A DNA stretch of 64,000 bases from Micromonospora haikouensis. Lineage in GTDB: Bacteria > Actinomycetota > Actinomycetes > Mycobacteriales > Micromonosporaceae. Below are positions 42,612 through 50,498 of this stretch, piece after piece. Each line of letters starts with the position of its first letter. Position 1 is the stretch's first letter. The translations under genes and the position numbers were made by a program. The notes beneath the pieces are model-generated. The model was given only the letters and a program-made list of their open reading frames with translations. It was not told where the DNA came from and made no database searches. Where the stretch lies: positions 22,236-86,235 of the forward strand of contig NZ_FMCW01000032.1 of the NCBI RefSeq assembly GCF_900091595.1. The letters run 5' to 3'.

Positions 42612-44111
42612 ATGTCTTCTGTGCTGTCCGCGGTCAACCGGCCGCGCCTGCCCCGCCCGTCCTGGCTGTCGCCGAAGGTGTTCCGCACCGAGATCCTCGC
42701 CGGCCTGGTCGTCGCCCTGGCGTTGATCCCGGAGGCGATCTCCTTCTCGATCCTGGCCGGGGTCGACCCGCGGGTGGGGCTGTTCGCCTCGTTCACCATG
42801 GCCGTCACCATCGCGATCTGCGGCGGCCGGCCGGCGATGATCTCCGCCGCGACCGGAGCCGTCGCCCTGGTGGTCGCGCCGCTGGCAAAGGAGTACGGCC
42901 TGGATCACCTGATCGCGGCGGTGATCCTCGGCGGCGTGATCCAGATCCTGCTGGCGGTGCTCGGGGTGGCGAAGCTGATGCGGTTCATCCCCCGCAGCGT
43001 CATGGTCGGCTTCGTCAACGCCCTGGCGATCCTGATCTTCGCCGCCCAGATCCCGCACCTGCTCGGCGTGCCGTGGCTGGTCTACCCACTCGTCGCCGTC
43101 GCCCTGGGAATCATGGTCGGGCTGCCCCGGCTCACCCGCGCCGTCCCGGCGCCGCTGGTCGCGATCGTCGTGCTGACCGTCGTCACGGTGGCCGTCGGCG
43201 TGGCGGTGCCGACCGTCGGGGACGAGGGCGCCCTGCCGGACAGCCTGCCCGCCCTCGGGCTGCCACAGGTCCCCTGGACAGTGGGCACCCTCACCCTGAT
43301 CGCCCCCTACGCCCTGGGCATCGCGCTGGTCGGGCTGATGGAGTCGCTGATGACCGCCAAGCTCGTCGACGACATCACCGACACCCCCTCCAGCAAGACC
43401 CGCGAGTCCTGGGGTCAGGGGGTCGCCAACATCGTCACCGGCTTCTTCGGCGGCATGGGCGGCTGCGCCATGATCGGCCAGACGATGATCAACGTGAAGG
43501 CGTCGGGTGCCCGCACCCGCCTGTCGACTTTCCTGGCCGGCGTGTTCCTGCTGATCCTGGTCGTGGCGCTCGGTGACGTGGTCGCGGTCATCCCGATGGC
43601 CGCCCTGGTCGCCGTGATGATCATCGTGGCGGTGTCGACGTTCGACTGGCACTCCGTCGCGCCGAGGACCCTGCAGCGGATGCCGTACGGCGAGACCGTG
43701 GTCATGCTCGCCACCGTCGCGACCACCCTGGCCACCCACAACCTCGCCATCGGCGTCGTGGTCGGCGTGCTCACCGCCATGGTGATCTTCGCCCGCCGGG
43801 TCGCCCACCTCGTCGAGGTCACCAGCGTCCTCGACCCCGACGGCGGCACCCGCATCTACTCCGTACACGGGGAGTTGTTCTTCGCCTCCAGCAACGACCT
43901 CGTGGGCCAGTTCGACTACGCGGGCGACCCCGACACCGTGGTCATCGACATGACCCACGCCCACGTCTGGGACGCCTCCTCCGTCGCCGCGCTCGACGCC
44001 ATCACCACCAGGTACGCCGCCCGGGGCAAGACCGTCGAGATCATCGAGCTGAACCAGCCCAGCGCCCGCATCCACCATGCCCTCGCCGGCCGCCTCGGCG
44101 TCGGCCACTGA
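42612..44111 (+). CDS. SulP-family anion transporter with STAS domain
   Basis: A 499-residue membrane transporter. About 10-12 hydrophobic helices start with FRTEILAGLVVALALIPEA, which carries the SulP signature; the GGRPAMISAATGAVALVV and MGGCAMIGQTMINVKASG motifs are typical. The C-terminal STAS domain (about 405-499) reads VHGELFFASSNDLVGQF, VIDMTHAHVWDASSVAALD. Family members move sulfate, bicarbonate or other anions with a coupled cation; the anion cannot be deduced. The ATG at 42612 is chosen because the first helix motif follows and GAGTGG is upstream. The stop TGA overlaps the ATG of a MerR regulator (TGATG), a coupled pair. Confidence 0.87.
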   Translation: MSSVLSAVNRPRLPRPSWLSPKVFRTEILAGLVVALALIPEAISFSILAGVDPRVGLFASFTMAVTIAICGGRPAMISAATGAVALVVAPLAKEYGLDHLIAAVILGGVIQILLAVLGVAKLMRFIPRSVMVGFVNALAILIFAAQIPHLLGVPWLVYPLVAVALGIMVGLPRLTRAVPAPLVAIVVLTVVTVAVGVAVPTVGDEGALPDSLPALGLPQVPWTVGTLTLIAPYALGIALVGLMESLMTAKLVDDITDTPSSKTRESWGQGVANIVTGFFGGMGGCAMIGQTMINVKASGARTRLSTFLAGVFLLILVVALGDVVAVIPMAALVAVMIIVAVSTFDWHSVAPRTLQRMPYGETVVMLATVATTLATHNLAIGVVVGVLTAMVIFARRVAHLVEVTSVLDPDGGTRIYSVHGELFFASSNDLVGQFDYAGDPDTVVIDMTHAHVWDASSVAALDAITTRYAARGKTVEIIELNQPSARIHHALAGRLGVGH

Positions 44112-44563
44112 TGGCCACCACCAGCCGCGGCACCGGGCCGGAGCAGCGCGCCTCCGGCCCGGCCACCGGCCGGCTCATGCAGATCGGCGAGGCCGCGGAC
44201 CGGGTCGGCCTGAGCGTCCGCACCATCCGCCACTACGAGGAGGCCGGCCTGATCGTCCCCTCCGCCCGCAGCGAGGGCGGCTTCCGCCTCTACACCGAGC
44301 CCGACCTCGACCGCCTCGCCGTGGTCAAGCGCATGAAGCCCCTCGGCTTCACCCTCGACGAGATGCGGGACCTGCTCACCGTCCTCGACGCCCTCGACAC
44401 CGCCACCGGCGCCGACCGGGCAGCCCTGCTCGACCGGCTCGACATGTTCCACGCCGCCGCCACCGTCCGCGTGACCGCCCTGCGCGACCAGCTCGCCACG
44501 GCCGAAGGCTTCGCCGGCACGCTGCGCGACAAGCTGGACCACCACCACAGCTCGGAGGGCTGA
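44111..44563 (+). CDS. MerR-family transcriptional regulator
   Basis: A 150-residue regulator. The winged helix-turn-helix is MQIGEAADRVGLSVRTIRHY, followed by EEAGLIVPSARSEGGFRLY and the second wing to about residue 92. A coiled-coil dimerisation helix follows (AALLDRLDMFHAAATVRVTA). There is no cysteine, so it does not sense metals or thiols in the classic way. Its ATG lies in the stop codon of the SulP transporter gene (TGATG), so the regulator is translated with it and probably controls it. Confidence 0.85.
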   Translation: MATTSRGTGPEQRASGPATGRLMQIGEAADRVGLSVRTIRHYEEAGLIVPSARSEGGFRLYTEPDLDRLAVVKRMKPLGFTLDEMRDLLTVLDALDTATGADRAALLDRLDMFHAAATVRVTALRDQLATAEGFAGTLRDKLDHHHSSEG

Positions 44564-44603
44564 GCCCGCCCGCCGGTCGCTGCTCGGCCGGGCAGACCCG
44601 GGG

Positions 44604-44627
44604 ACTTTTCGTGGTTCAAGCGAAAGT
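44604..44627. promoter_or_regulatory. 24-base inverted repeat upstream of the secreted sugar dehydrogenase gene
   Basis: Imperfect inverted repeat: ACTTTTCG at the left end, CGAAAGT at the right, total 24 bases. It starts like, and is as long as, the repeat at 33363-33386. It lies about 190 bases before the gene at 44819. A further CGAAAGTGTTTCGG near 44692 could be an additional half-site. Confidence 0.45.
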
Positions 44628-44818
44628 TCGCCGTGGTTGGGCAGAAGGTATGGACAGTGGGATCGAAGCAGCTTAATGTCTTCGCCATCACGAAAGTGTT
44701 TCGGCGAGGTGAACCGGCGGCGCGGTGACCCATCGACCCCCCTCCCCCGCTACGGCTTCCGGCGCGACGGCGCGCGCCCCGCCCTGGCATTCGAACGTCA
44801 GGAAGGGACGGACAGACA

Positions 44819-47659
44819 GTGTCCAACCACGACGGCGCGCTCGGCCGGCGAACAACGTCGGTCAGCTCCGCACTACTACTGGTGGCCGCCGCCGGGCTGA
44901 TCGCCCTCGGCAGCCCGGCCCCCGCCCAGGCCCACACCATCAACCCCACCGACTTCCAGCAGGTCACCCTGGCCAAGGGGGTGGCCGAGGTCGGCGAGCC
45001 CATGACCATCGCGGTGCTGCCCGACCGGTCGGTGTTGCACACCGCCCGCAACGGCACGCTGCGTCGCACCGACGCGGCCGGCACCACCACCGTGGTCGGC
45101 ACGATCCCCGTCTACACCCACGACGAGGAGGGCCTCCAAGGCGTCGGGGTGGACCCGAACTTCACCACCAACCGGCACGTCTACCTCTACTACGCCCCGC
45201 CGCTGTCCACCCCCGCCGGGGACGCCCCGGCCACCGGCACGGACTTCTCCGCCTGGCAGGGCGTCAACCGGCTGTCCCGGTTCACCCTCAACGCCGACTG
45301 GACGCTGAACACGTCCAGCCAGGTCACCATCCTGGACGTGCCAGCCGACCGAGGCATCTGCTGCCACGTCGGCGGGGACATCGACTTCGACGCGGCCGGG
45401 AACCTGTACCTGTCGACCGGCGACGACAGCAACCCGTTCGACTCCGCCGGATACGCGCCGATCGACGAGCGGACCAACCGCAACCCCGCGTACGACGCGC
45501 AGCGCAGCGCGGCCAACAGCAACGACCTGCGCGGCAAGATCCTGCGGATCAAGGTGAGCGCGGACGGGAGCTACTCCATCCCGGCCGGGAACATGTTCGC
45601 CCCGGGCACCGCGCGGACCCGTCCGGAGATCTACGCGATGGGGTTCCGTAACCCCTTCCGGATGAGCGTGGACAAGGCCACCGGGGTCGTCTACGTCGGC
45701 GACTACGGCCCGGACGCCGGCACCACCAGCACGCGCGGCCCCAGCGGTCAGGTCGAGTTCAACCGGGTGACCGGGCCGGGCAACTACGGCTGGCCGTACT
45801 GCACCGGCGCCAACACCGCCACCGAGACGTACGCGGAGTGGGACTTCGCCGCGGGCACCGCAGGCGCCAAGTACGACTGCACCGGCGGGCCGACCAACAA
45901 CTCGTTCCGCAACACCGGCCTGCCCACCCTGCCCGGGGCGCAACCGGCCTGGATCCGGTACGCCGGTGACGCCGGCAGCCCGCCGGAGTTCGGTGGCGGC
46001 TCCGAGTCGCCGATGGCCGGTCCGGTCTACCGCTACAGCGCGTCGAACCCGTCCACCACGAAGTTCCCGCAGTCCTTCGACGGCCAGTTCTTCGCCGCCG
46101 AGCTGGGCCGGGGCTGGATCAAGCCCATCCACGTGAACGCCGACGGCTCCCGGGGCGCCATCGACGCGTCGTTCCCCTGGAACGGCAAGCAGGTCATGGA
46201 CTCCGCGTTCGGCCCGGACGGCGCGCTGTACGTCCTCGACTACGGCACCGGCTACTTCAACGGTGACGCCAACTCGGCGCTGTACCGGTACGACTACGTC
46301 GCCGGTGGCAACCGCGCGCCGACCGCCGTCGCCGCCGCCGACAGGACCTCCGGGGCGGCCCCGCTGACGGTGAACTTCTCGTCGGCCGGGTCGTCGGACC
46401 CGGAGGGCGGGGCGCTGACCTACTCGTGGGCGTTCGGTGACGGCACCACCTCCACGGCGGCCAACCCCAGCAAGACGTTCACCGCCAACGGCACCTACAA
46501 CGTCACCCTGACCGTCCGGGACCCGCAGGGCGCGACCGGCACCGCCAGCGTGCAGATCGGCGTCGGCAACACCGCCCCGACCGTCACCATCACCGGCCCG
46601 GCGAACGGCTCGCTTTTCTCCTACGGCGACGCGGTGCCCTTCAGCATCACCGTCACCGACCCCGAGGACGGCACGATCGACTGCGCCAAGGTCAGGATGA
46701 CCTACGTGCTCGGCCACGACCAGCACGGCCACCAGATCACCTCGAAGAACGGCTGCTCCGGCTCGATCACCATCCCGGTCGACGGCGAGCACGACGACGC
46801 GGCGAACATCTTCGCGATCTTCGACGCCGAGTACACCGACGCCGGTGGGCTGACCACCCACAAGCAGCACACCCTCCAGCCGCGCAAGCGCCAGGCCGAG
46901 CACCTGAAGACCTCGTCGGGGGTGACCCTCTACGACAAGGCCGCGGCCGAGGGCGGCCGGACCGTCGGCAGCATCGACAACGGCGACTGGATCGCGTTCG
47001 AGCCGTACCGACTCGACAAGGCCACCTCGTTCAGCGCCCGGGTCTCCTCCAACGGCGTCGGCGGCACCCTCCAGGTCAGGATGGGTTCGCCCACCGGCAC
47101 CGTGCTGGGCCAGGCGACCGTCCCGGTCACCGGCGGCTGGGAGACCTTCACCACCGTCACCGGCACCGTCTCCGGCGCGCCGGCCAGCACCGGCACGCTC
47201 TACCTCACCTTCGCCGGGGGCACCGGGGCGCTGTTCGACCTCGACGCGTTCACGTTCGTCACCGGCGGCACCACCCCGGGCACCGGGCCGATCGTCGGGC
47301 TCGGCGGCAAGTGCCTGGACGTACGCAACGCGGCCACCACCGACGGCACCCAGATCCAGATCTACACCTGCAACGGCACCGCCGCTCAGATCTGGACGGT
47401 CACCCCGAACAGCACCGTCAAGGCACTCGGCAAATGCCTGGACGTCTCCGGAGGGGGCTCCGCCGACGGCACGAAGATCCAACTCTGGACCTGCAACGGC
47501 AGCGGCGCCCAGAACTGGTCGGCACAGACCGACGGCACCCTCCGCAACCCCCAGTCCGGCAAATGCCTCGACGTGTCGGACAACAACGCCACCGACGGCC
47601 AGGCCGTCCACCTGTGGACCTGCCTGTCGGCCGCCAACCAGAAGTGGACCCTGCCGTAA
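44819..47659 (+). CDS. Secreted PQQ-sugar-dehydrogenase-like protein with PKD, CBM6-like and ricin domains
   Basis: A 946-residue exported protein. Signal peptide to about residue 38 (SPAPAQAHT). Residues about 45-495 form a soluble glucose/sorbosone-dehydrogenase-like propeller (GICCHVGGDIDFDAAGNLYL, GDDSN, MGFRNPFRMSVDK, GYGWPYC-type repeats). A PKD domain (about 500-585; YSWAFGDGTTSTAANPSKTF), an Ig-like segment with paired cysteines, a CBM6-like jelly roll (about 690-815) and a C-terminal ricin-type lectin (about 820-946; GKCLDV three times, QKW end) follow. It should oxidise sugar at the cell exterior with PQQ as probable cofactor. The GTG start has AGGAAGGGA upstream. The final 388 bases are nearly identical to the end of the next gene. 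Confidence 0.84.
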   Translation: MSNHDGALGRRTTSVSSALLLVAAAGLIALGSPAPAQAHTINPTDFQQVTLAKGVAEVGEPMTIAVLPDRSVLHTARNGTLRRTDAAGTTTVVGTIPVYTHDEEGLQGVGVDPNFTTNRHVYLYYAPPLSTPAGDAPATGTDFSAWQGVNRLSRFTLNADWTLNTSSQVTILDVPADRGICCHVGGDIDFDAAGNLYLSTGDDSNPFDSAGYAPIDERTNRNPAYDAQRSAANSNDLRGKILRIKVSADGSYSIPAGNMFAPGTARTRPEIYAMGFRNPFRMSVDKATGVVYVGDYGPDAGTTSTRGPSGQVEFNRVTGPGNYGWPYCTGANTATETYAEWDFAAGTAGAKYDCTGGPTNNSFRNTGLPTLPGAQPAWIRYAGDAGSPPEFGGGSESPMAGPVYRYSASNPSTTKFPQSFDGQFFAAELGRGWIKPIHVNADGSRGAIDASFPWNGKQVMDSAFGPDGALYVLDYGTGYFNGDANSALYRYDYVAGGNRAPTAVAAADRTSGAAPLTVNFSSAGSSDPEGGALTYSWAFGDGTTSTAANPSKTFTANGTYNVTLTVRDPQGATGTASVQIGVGNTAPTVTITGPANGSLFSYGDAVPFSITVTDPEDGTIDCAKVRMTYVLGHDQHGHQITSKNGCSGSITIPVDGEHDDAANIFAIFDAEYTDAGGLTTHKQHTLQPRKRQAEHLKTSSGVTLYDKAAAEGGRTVGSIDNGDWIAFEPYRLDKATSFSARVSSNGVGGTLQVRMGSPTGTVLGQATVPVTGGWETFTTVTGTVSGAPASTGTLYLTFAGGTGALFDLDAFTFVTGGTTPGTGPIVGLGGKCLDVRNAATTDGTQIQIYTCNGTAAQIWTVTPNSTVKALGKCLDVSGGGSADGTKIQLWTCNGSGAQNWSAQTDGTLRNPQSGKCLDVSDNNATDGQAVHLWTCLSAANQKWTLP
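47272..47659 (+). repeat. Direct repeat, copy 1: ricin domain plus linker
   Basis: This 388-base segment recurs at 49455-49842 without any insertion or deletion and with about 14 differences (about 96% identical). It encodes the linker TPGTGPIVGLGGK and the whole ricin-type lectin. Many synonymous positions are also identical, so the similarity is recent, by duplication or gene conversion. Confidence 0.85.
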
Positions 47660-47666
47660 CCCGCCT

Positions 47667-47693
47667 GCCGGGGCGTCCCCGGGACGCCCCGGC
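47667..47693 (+). terminator. Hairpin between the two ricin-tailed genes
   Basis: Twelve-base perfect arms (GCCGGGGCGTCC / GGACGCCCCGGC) with a three-base loop (CCG), seven bases past the first gene's TAA and 31 before the second gene's start. It may act as a terminator or attenuator in one operon. Confidence 0.7.
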
Positions 47694-47724
47694 ACCACCC
47701 TCCACCCCCATTCGGGAGAGTGAC

Positions 47725-49842
47725 ATGCGCAGACTCCTTCGATCCGTCCTCGGCGCGGTGACCGCCGCTGCCGCAGTTCTTGCCGCTACGACGTCGGCGA
47801 CGCCGGCCATCGCGGCCGATGCCCCGTACGACGTGCTGGTGTTCTCCAAGACCGCCGGGTTCCGGCACGACTCGATCGCCGTCGGCACCCAGGCGATCCG
47901 GGAACTCGGTGCGGCGAACGGTTTCACCGTGACCGCGACCGAGGACGCGTCCCGGTTCACCACCGCGAACCTGGCCCAGTACGAGGCGGTGGTCTTCCTC
48001 AACACCACCGGGGACGTCCTGGACGCCGCACAGCAGTCCGCCTTCGAGTCGTACGTCAACGGCGGCGGCGGGTACGTCGGCGTCCACGCCGCCGCCGACA
48101 CCGAGTACGGCTGGTCGTACTACGGCAGCCTGGTGGGTGGCTACTTCGCCTCGCACCCGGCCATCCAGCAGGCGAACGTCCGCTTCGAGAACCGGGCGCA
48201 CCCGGCCACCGGGCAGCTGCCGCAGACCTTGACCCGCACCGACGAGTGGTACAACTACCAGACCAACCCGCGCGCGGGCGCCCGGGTCCTCGCCACCCTG
48301 GACGAGTCGTCATACTCGGGCGGCTCGATGGGCGGCGACCATCCGATCTCCTGGTGCAAGACCGTCAGCTCCGGCCGGTCGTTCTACACCGGGTTGGGGC
48401 ACACCCAGGGGTCGTACGCGGAGGCGGCGTTCCGCAGCCACCTGCTCGGCGGCATCCGGTACGCGGCGGGTCGGGCGAAGGCCGACTGCCGCCCGGAGAC
48501 CGGCTACAGCAACCTCTACAACGGGTCCACCACCGGCTGGTCGCAGGCCGGTCCGGGCAGCTTCAGCAACTCCGACGCCACCCTCACCTCCATCGGCGGC
48601 ATGGGCCTGTACTGGTACAGCGCCAAGCAGTTCACCAACTACTCCCTGAAGCTGGACTGGCGGATGTCCGGCGACGACAACTCGGGCGTCTTCATCGGCT
48701 TCCCGCCGTCGACCGCCCCCTGGTCGGCGGTGGACAACGGGTACGAGATCCAGATCGACGCCACCGACGCGGCCGACCGCACCACCGGCGCGGTCTACAC
48801 CTTCCAGTCCGCCGACCTGGCCGCCCGGGACGCGGCCCTGAACCCGCCGGGAGAGTGGAACACCTACGAGCTGCTGGTCGAGGGGGAACGCCTCCAGGTC
48901 TTCCTCAACGGGCGGAAGATCAACGACTTCACCAACACCGACCCGGCCCGCTCGCTCGCCGGCCACGTCGGGCTCCAGAACCACGGTACGGGCGACGACG
49001 TGTCGTTCCGCAACGTCCGGATCAAGGAGCTGGGCGGCACGCCGCCGGGCGGCGACACCACCGTGCAGGCCGAGGCGTTCAGCTCGGCCAACGGGGTCAG
49101 CGCGTTCACCAAGGCCGGGGCCAACGGCGGACAGACCCTCGGCTACGTCGACCCGGGCGACTGGGCCGCGTACCCGGGTCTCGACCTGACCGGGGTCACC
49201 TCGTTGCGGGCCCGGGTGGTCTCCGGTGGTCCGGGCGGCACCATCGGCATCCGGACCGGCTCGGCCACCGGCCCGCTGCTCAGCCAGGTGGCGGTGCCCA
49301 ACACCGGAAGCTGGACCACGTACGCCGACGTCAGCACCACCCTGGCCGGGGTGCCCGCCGGTACGCAGACCGTGTACCTGACCTTCACCGGCTCCGGGAC
49401 CGGCCTGTTCGACGTGGACGACTTCACCCTCGTCCGGGGCGGCGGCAACCCCGGCACCCCGGGCACCGGGCCGATCGTCGGGCTCGGCGGCAAGTGCCTG
49501 GACGTACGCAACGCGGCCACCACCGACGGCACCCAGATCCAGATCTGGACCTGCAACAGCACCGCCGCGCAGACCTGGTCGGTGACGCCGAACAGCACCG
49601 TCAAGGCACTCGGCAAATGCCTGGACGTCTCCGGAGGGGGCTCCGCCGACGGCACGAAGATCCAACTCTGGACCTGCAACGGCAGCAGCGCCCAGAACTG
49701 GTCGGCACAGACCGACGGCACCCTCCGCAACCCCCAGTCCGGCAAGTGCCTCGACGTGTCGGACAACAACGCCACCGACGGCCAGGCGGTTCACCTGTGG
49801 ACCTGCATGTCGGCCGCCAACCAGAAGTGGACCCTGCCGTGA
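47725..49842 (+). CDS. Secreted ThuA / DUF1080 (3-keto-disaccharide hydrolase-like) / CBM6-like / ricin protein
   Basis: A 705-residue exported protein. Signal peptide to about residue 31 (ATPAIAAD). ThuA-like domain about 33-250 (NGGGGYVGVHAAADTEYGW, GGSMGGDHPISWCK, GRSFYTGLGHTQGSY). DUF1080 domain about 265-440: YNGSTTGWSQAG, NYSLKLDWRMSGDDNSGVF, NGYEIQIDATD, GEWNTYELLVEGERLQVFLN and GHVGLQNHGTGDDVSFRNV; this family hydrolyses 3-keto-disaccharides. A CBM6-like domain (about 450-570) and a ricin lectin (about 575-705) follow. It fits downstream of a dehydrogenase that makes keto sugars, encoded by the previous gene, 65 bases upstream. ATG start with GGGAGAG upstream. Confidence 0.83.
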   Translation: MRRLLRSVLGAVTAAAAVLAATTSATPAIAADAPYDVLVFSKTAGFRHDSIAVGTQAIRELGAANGFTVTATEDASRFTTANLAQYEAVVFLNTTGDVLDAAQQSAFESYVNGGGGYVGVHAAADTEYGWSYYGSLVGGYFASHPAIQQANVRFENRAHPATGQLPQTLTRTDEWYNYQTNPRAGARVLATLDESSYSGGSMGGDHPISWCKTVSSGRSFYTGLGHTQGSYAEAAFRSHLLGGIRYAAGRAKADCRPETGYSNLYNGSTTGWSQAGPGSFSNSDATLTSIGGMGLYWYSAKQFTNYSLKLDWRMSGDDNSGVFIGFPPSTAPWSAVDNGYEIQIDATDAADRTTGAVYTFQSADLAARDAALNPPGEWNTYELLVEGERLQVFLNGRKINDFTNTDPARSLAGHVGLQNHGTGDDVSFRNVRIKELGGTPPGGDTTVQAEAFSSANGVSAFTKAGANGGQTLGYVDPGDWAAYPGLDLTGVTSLRARVVSGGPGGTIGIRTGSATGPLLSQVAVPNTGSWTTYADVSTTLAGVPAGTQTVYLTFTGSGTGLFDVDDFTLVRGGGNPGTPGTGPIVGLGGKCLDVRNAATTDGTQIQIWTCNSTAAQTWSVTPNSTVKALGKCLDVSGGGSADGTKIQLWTCNGSSAQNWSAQTDGTLRNPQSGKCLDVSDNNATDGQAVHLWTCMSAANQKWTLP
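49455..49842 (+). repeat. Direct repeat, copy 2: ricin domain plus linker
   Basis: Second copy of the 388-base segment at 47272-47659, at an offset of 2183 bases. Differences cluster in the first third (for example TGGACCTGCAAC in place of TACACCTGCAAC) and at a few third positions near the end. Confidence 0.85.
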
Positions 49843-49862
49843 TCCGGTAGGCGGGCAGCCCC

Positions 49863-49893
49863 TGCCCCCGCTGTCGGACCGGCAGCGGGGGCA
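49863..49893 (+). terminator. Hairpin after the ThuA/DUF1080 gene
   Basis: Eleven-base perfect arms (TGCCCCCGCTG / CAGCGGGGGCA) with a nine-base loop, 20 bases past the TGA. Confidence 0.7.
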
Positions 49894-49899
49894 CGTCGG

Positions 49900-50148
49900 G
49901 TCTCCCGGGTCGGGCGCCTCATCGACGAACTCGGAGACCTCGTGCGCGCACTGCGCGACACCGAGCCGGAACGCAAACTGGAGGTCTACCGCAGCCTCGG
50001 GCTGCACCTGGCGTACGACCCGGAAACACAAACGGTGCGGGCAAGTGTTGACCTTGCCGCGCACCGTCGGGATTCGGTTCGTGTCCGAGGGACATCACCT
50101 TCTCCCCCCACGCCGACGACCTCGCCGACAAAGCCATCCCCAACATGA
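49900..50148 (+). pseudogene. C-terminal fragment of a large serine recombinase
   Basis: The frame reads VGRLIDELGDLVRALRDTE, then PERKLEVYRSLGLHLAYDPE and TQTVRASVDLAAHRRDSVRVRG. This is the C-terminal coiled part of actinobacterial site-specific (serine) recombinases (pattern GDL...LR.A.P..K...Y..LGL.L.Y.P....V...). The catalytic N-terminus and zinc-ribbon parts are absent. After VRVRG the frame runs on into unrelated sequence. It is the tail of a lost integrative element. Confidence 0.65.
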
Positions 50149-50309
50149 TCGCCACCGTGTCCAGGGTCCTGGCCGGGCGGGAGGGAGACGCCGCCCTCAT
50201 CCAGGACGGCAACCACCTCCTCCTGACCCGCACCAACAGCGTCACCCACCTCCACCACCGCGACGACTGGTGGGACCACTACCACCTCACCCACCTCATC
50301 ACCGGCTGA
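50094..50309 (+). pseudogene. Unassigned C-terminal fragment, possibly SitI3-like
   Basis: A plus-strand frame reads ITFSPHADDLADKAIPNMIA, then TVSRVLAGREGDAALIQDGN, HLLLTRTNSV, ending HLTHLITG before a TGA. There is no clear start, and it overlaps the recombinase fragment in another frame. The pattern (LAGR..D.ALI..G..LLL.R) weakly recalls SitI3-type immunity proteins, which are often near recombinase remnants. The call is uncertain; it could be chance coding potential. Confidence 0.25.
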
Positions 50310-50498
50310 ACCCGCCCCCGCTCCGCCACTGTCCCCTGCGCGGCACCGGACCAGCGTTCAGAGGTTGCCGCTGACCGGGGGCAGCTCCCGGGTCACTGCC
50401 ACAGCCGGTGACAGCAAGGGGGACGTGAGGGCGAACCCCGCGAGGGCACCGTGAGGCACTTCACTCAGACACATCACGGGTCATGGACGGTGTGGCGG
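50310..50498. other. Gap before the exonuclease gene
   Basis: Nothing recognisable in about 190 bases between the fragment and the stop of the convergent exonuclease-like gene. Confidence 0.3.

Noticed and set aside
44876..47698. 940-codon minus-strand frame opposite the secreted sugar dehydrogenase
   Set aside because: Shadow of a gene with a signal peptide and five recognisable domains; the antisense product is low complexity.
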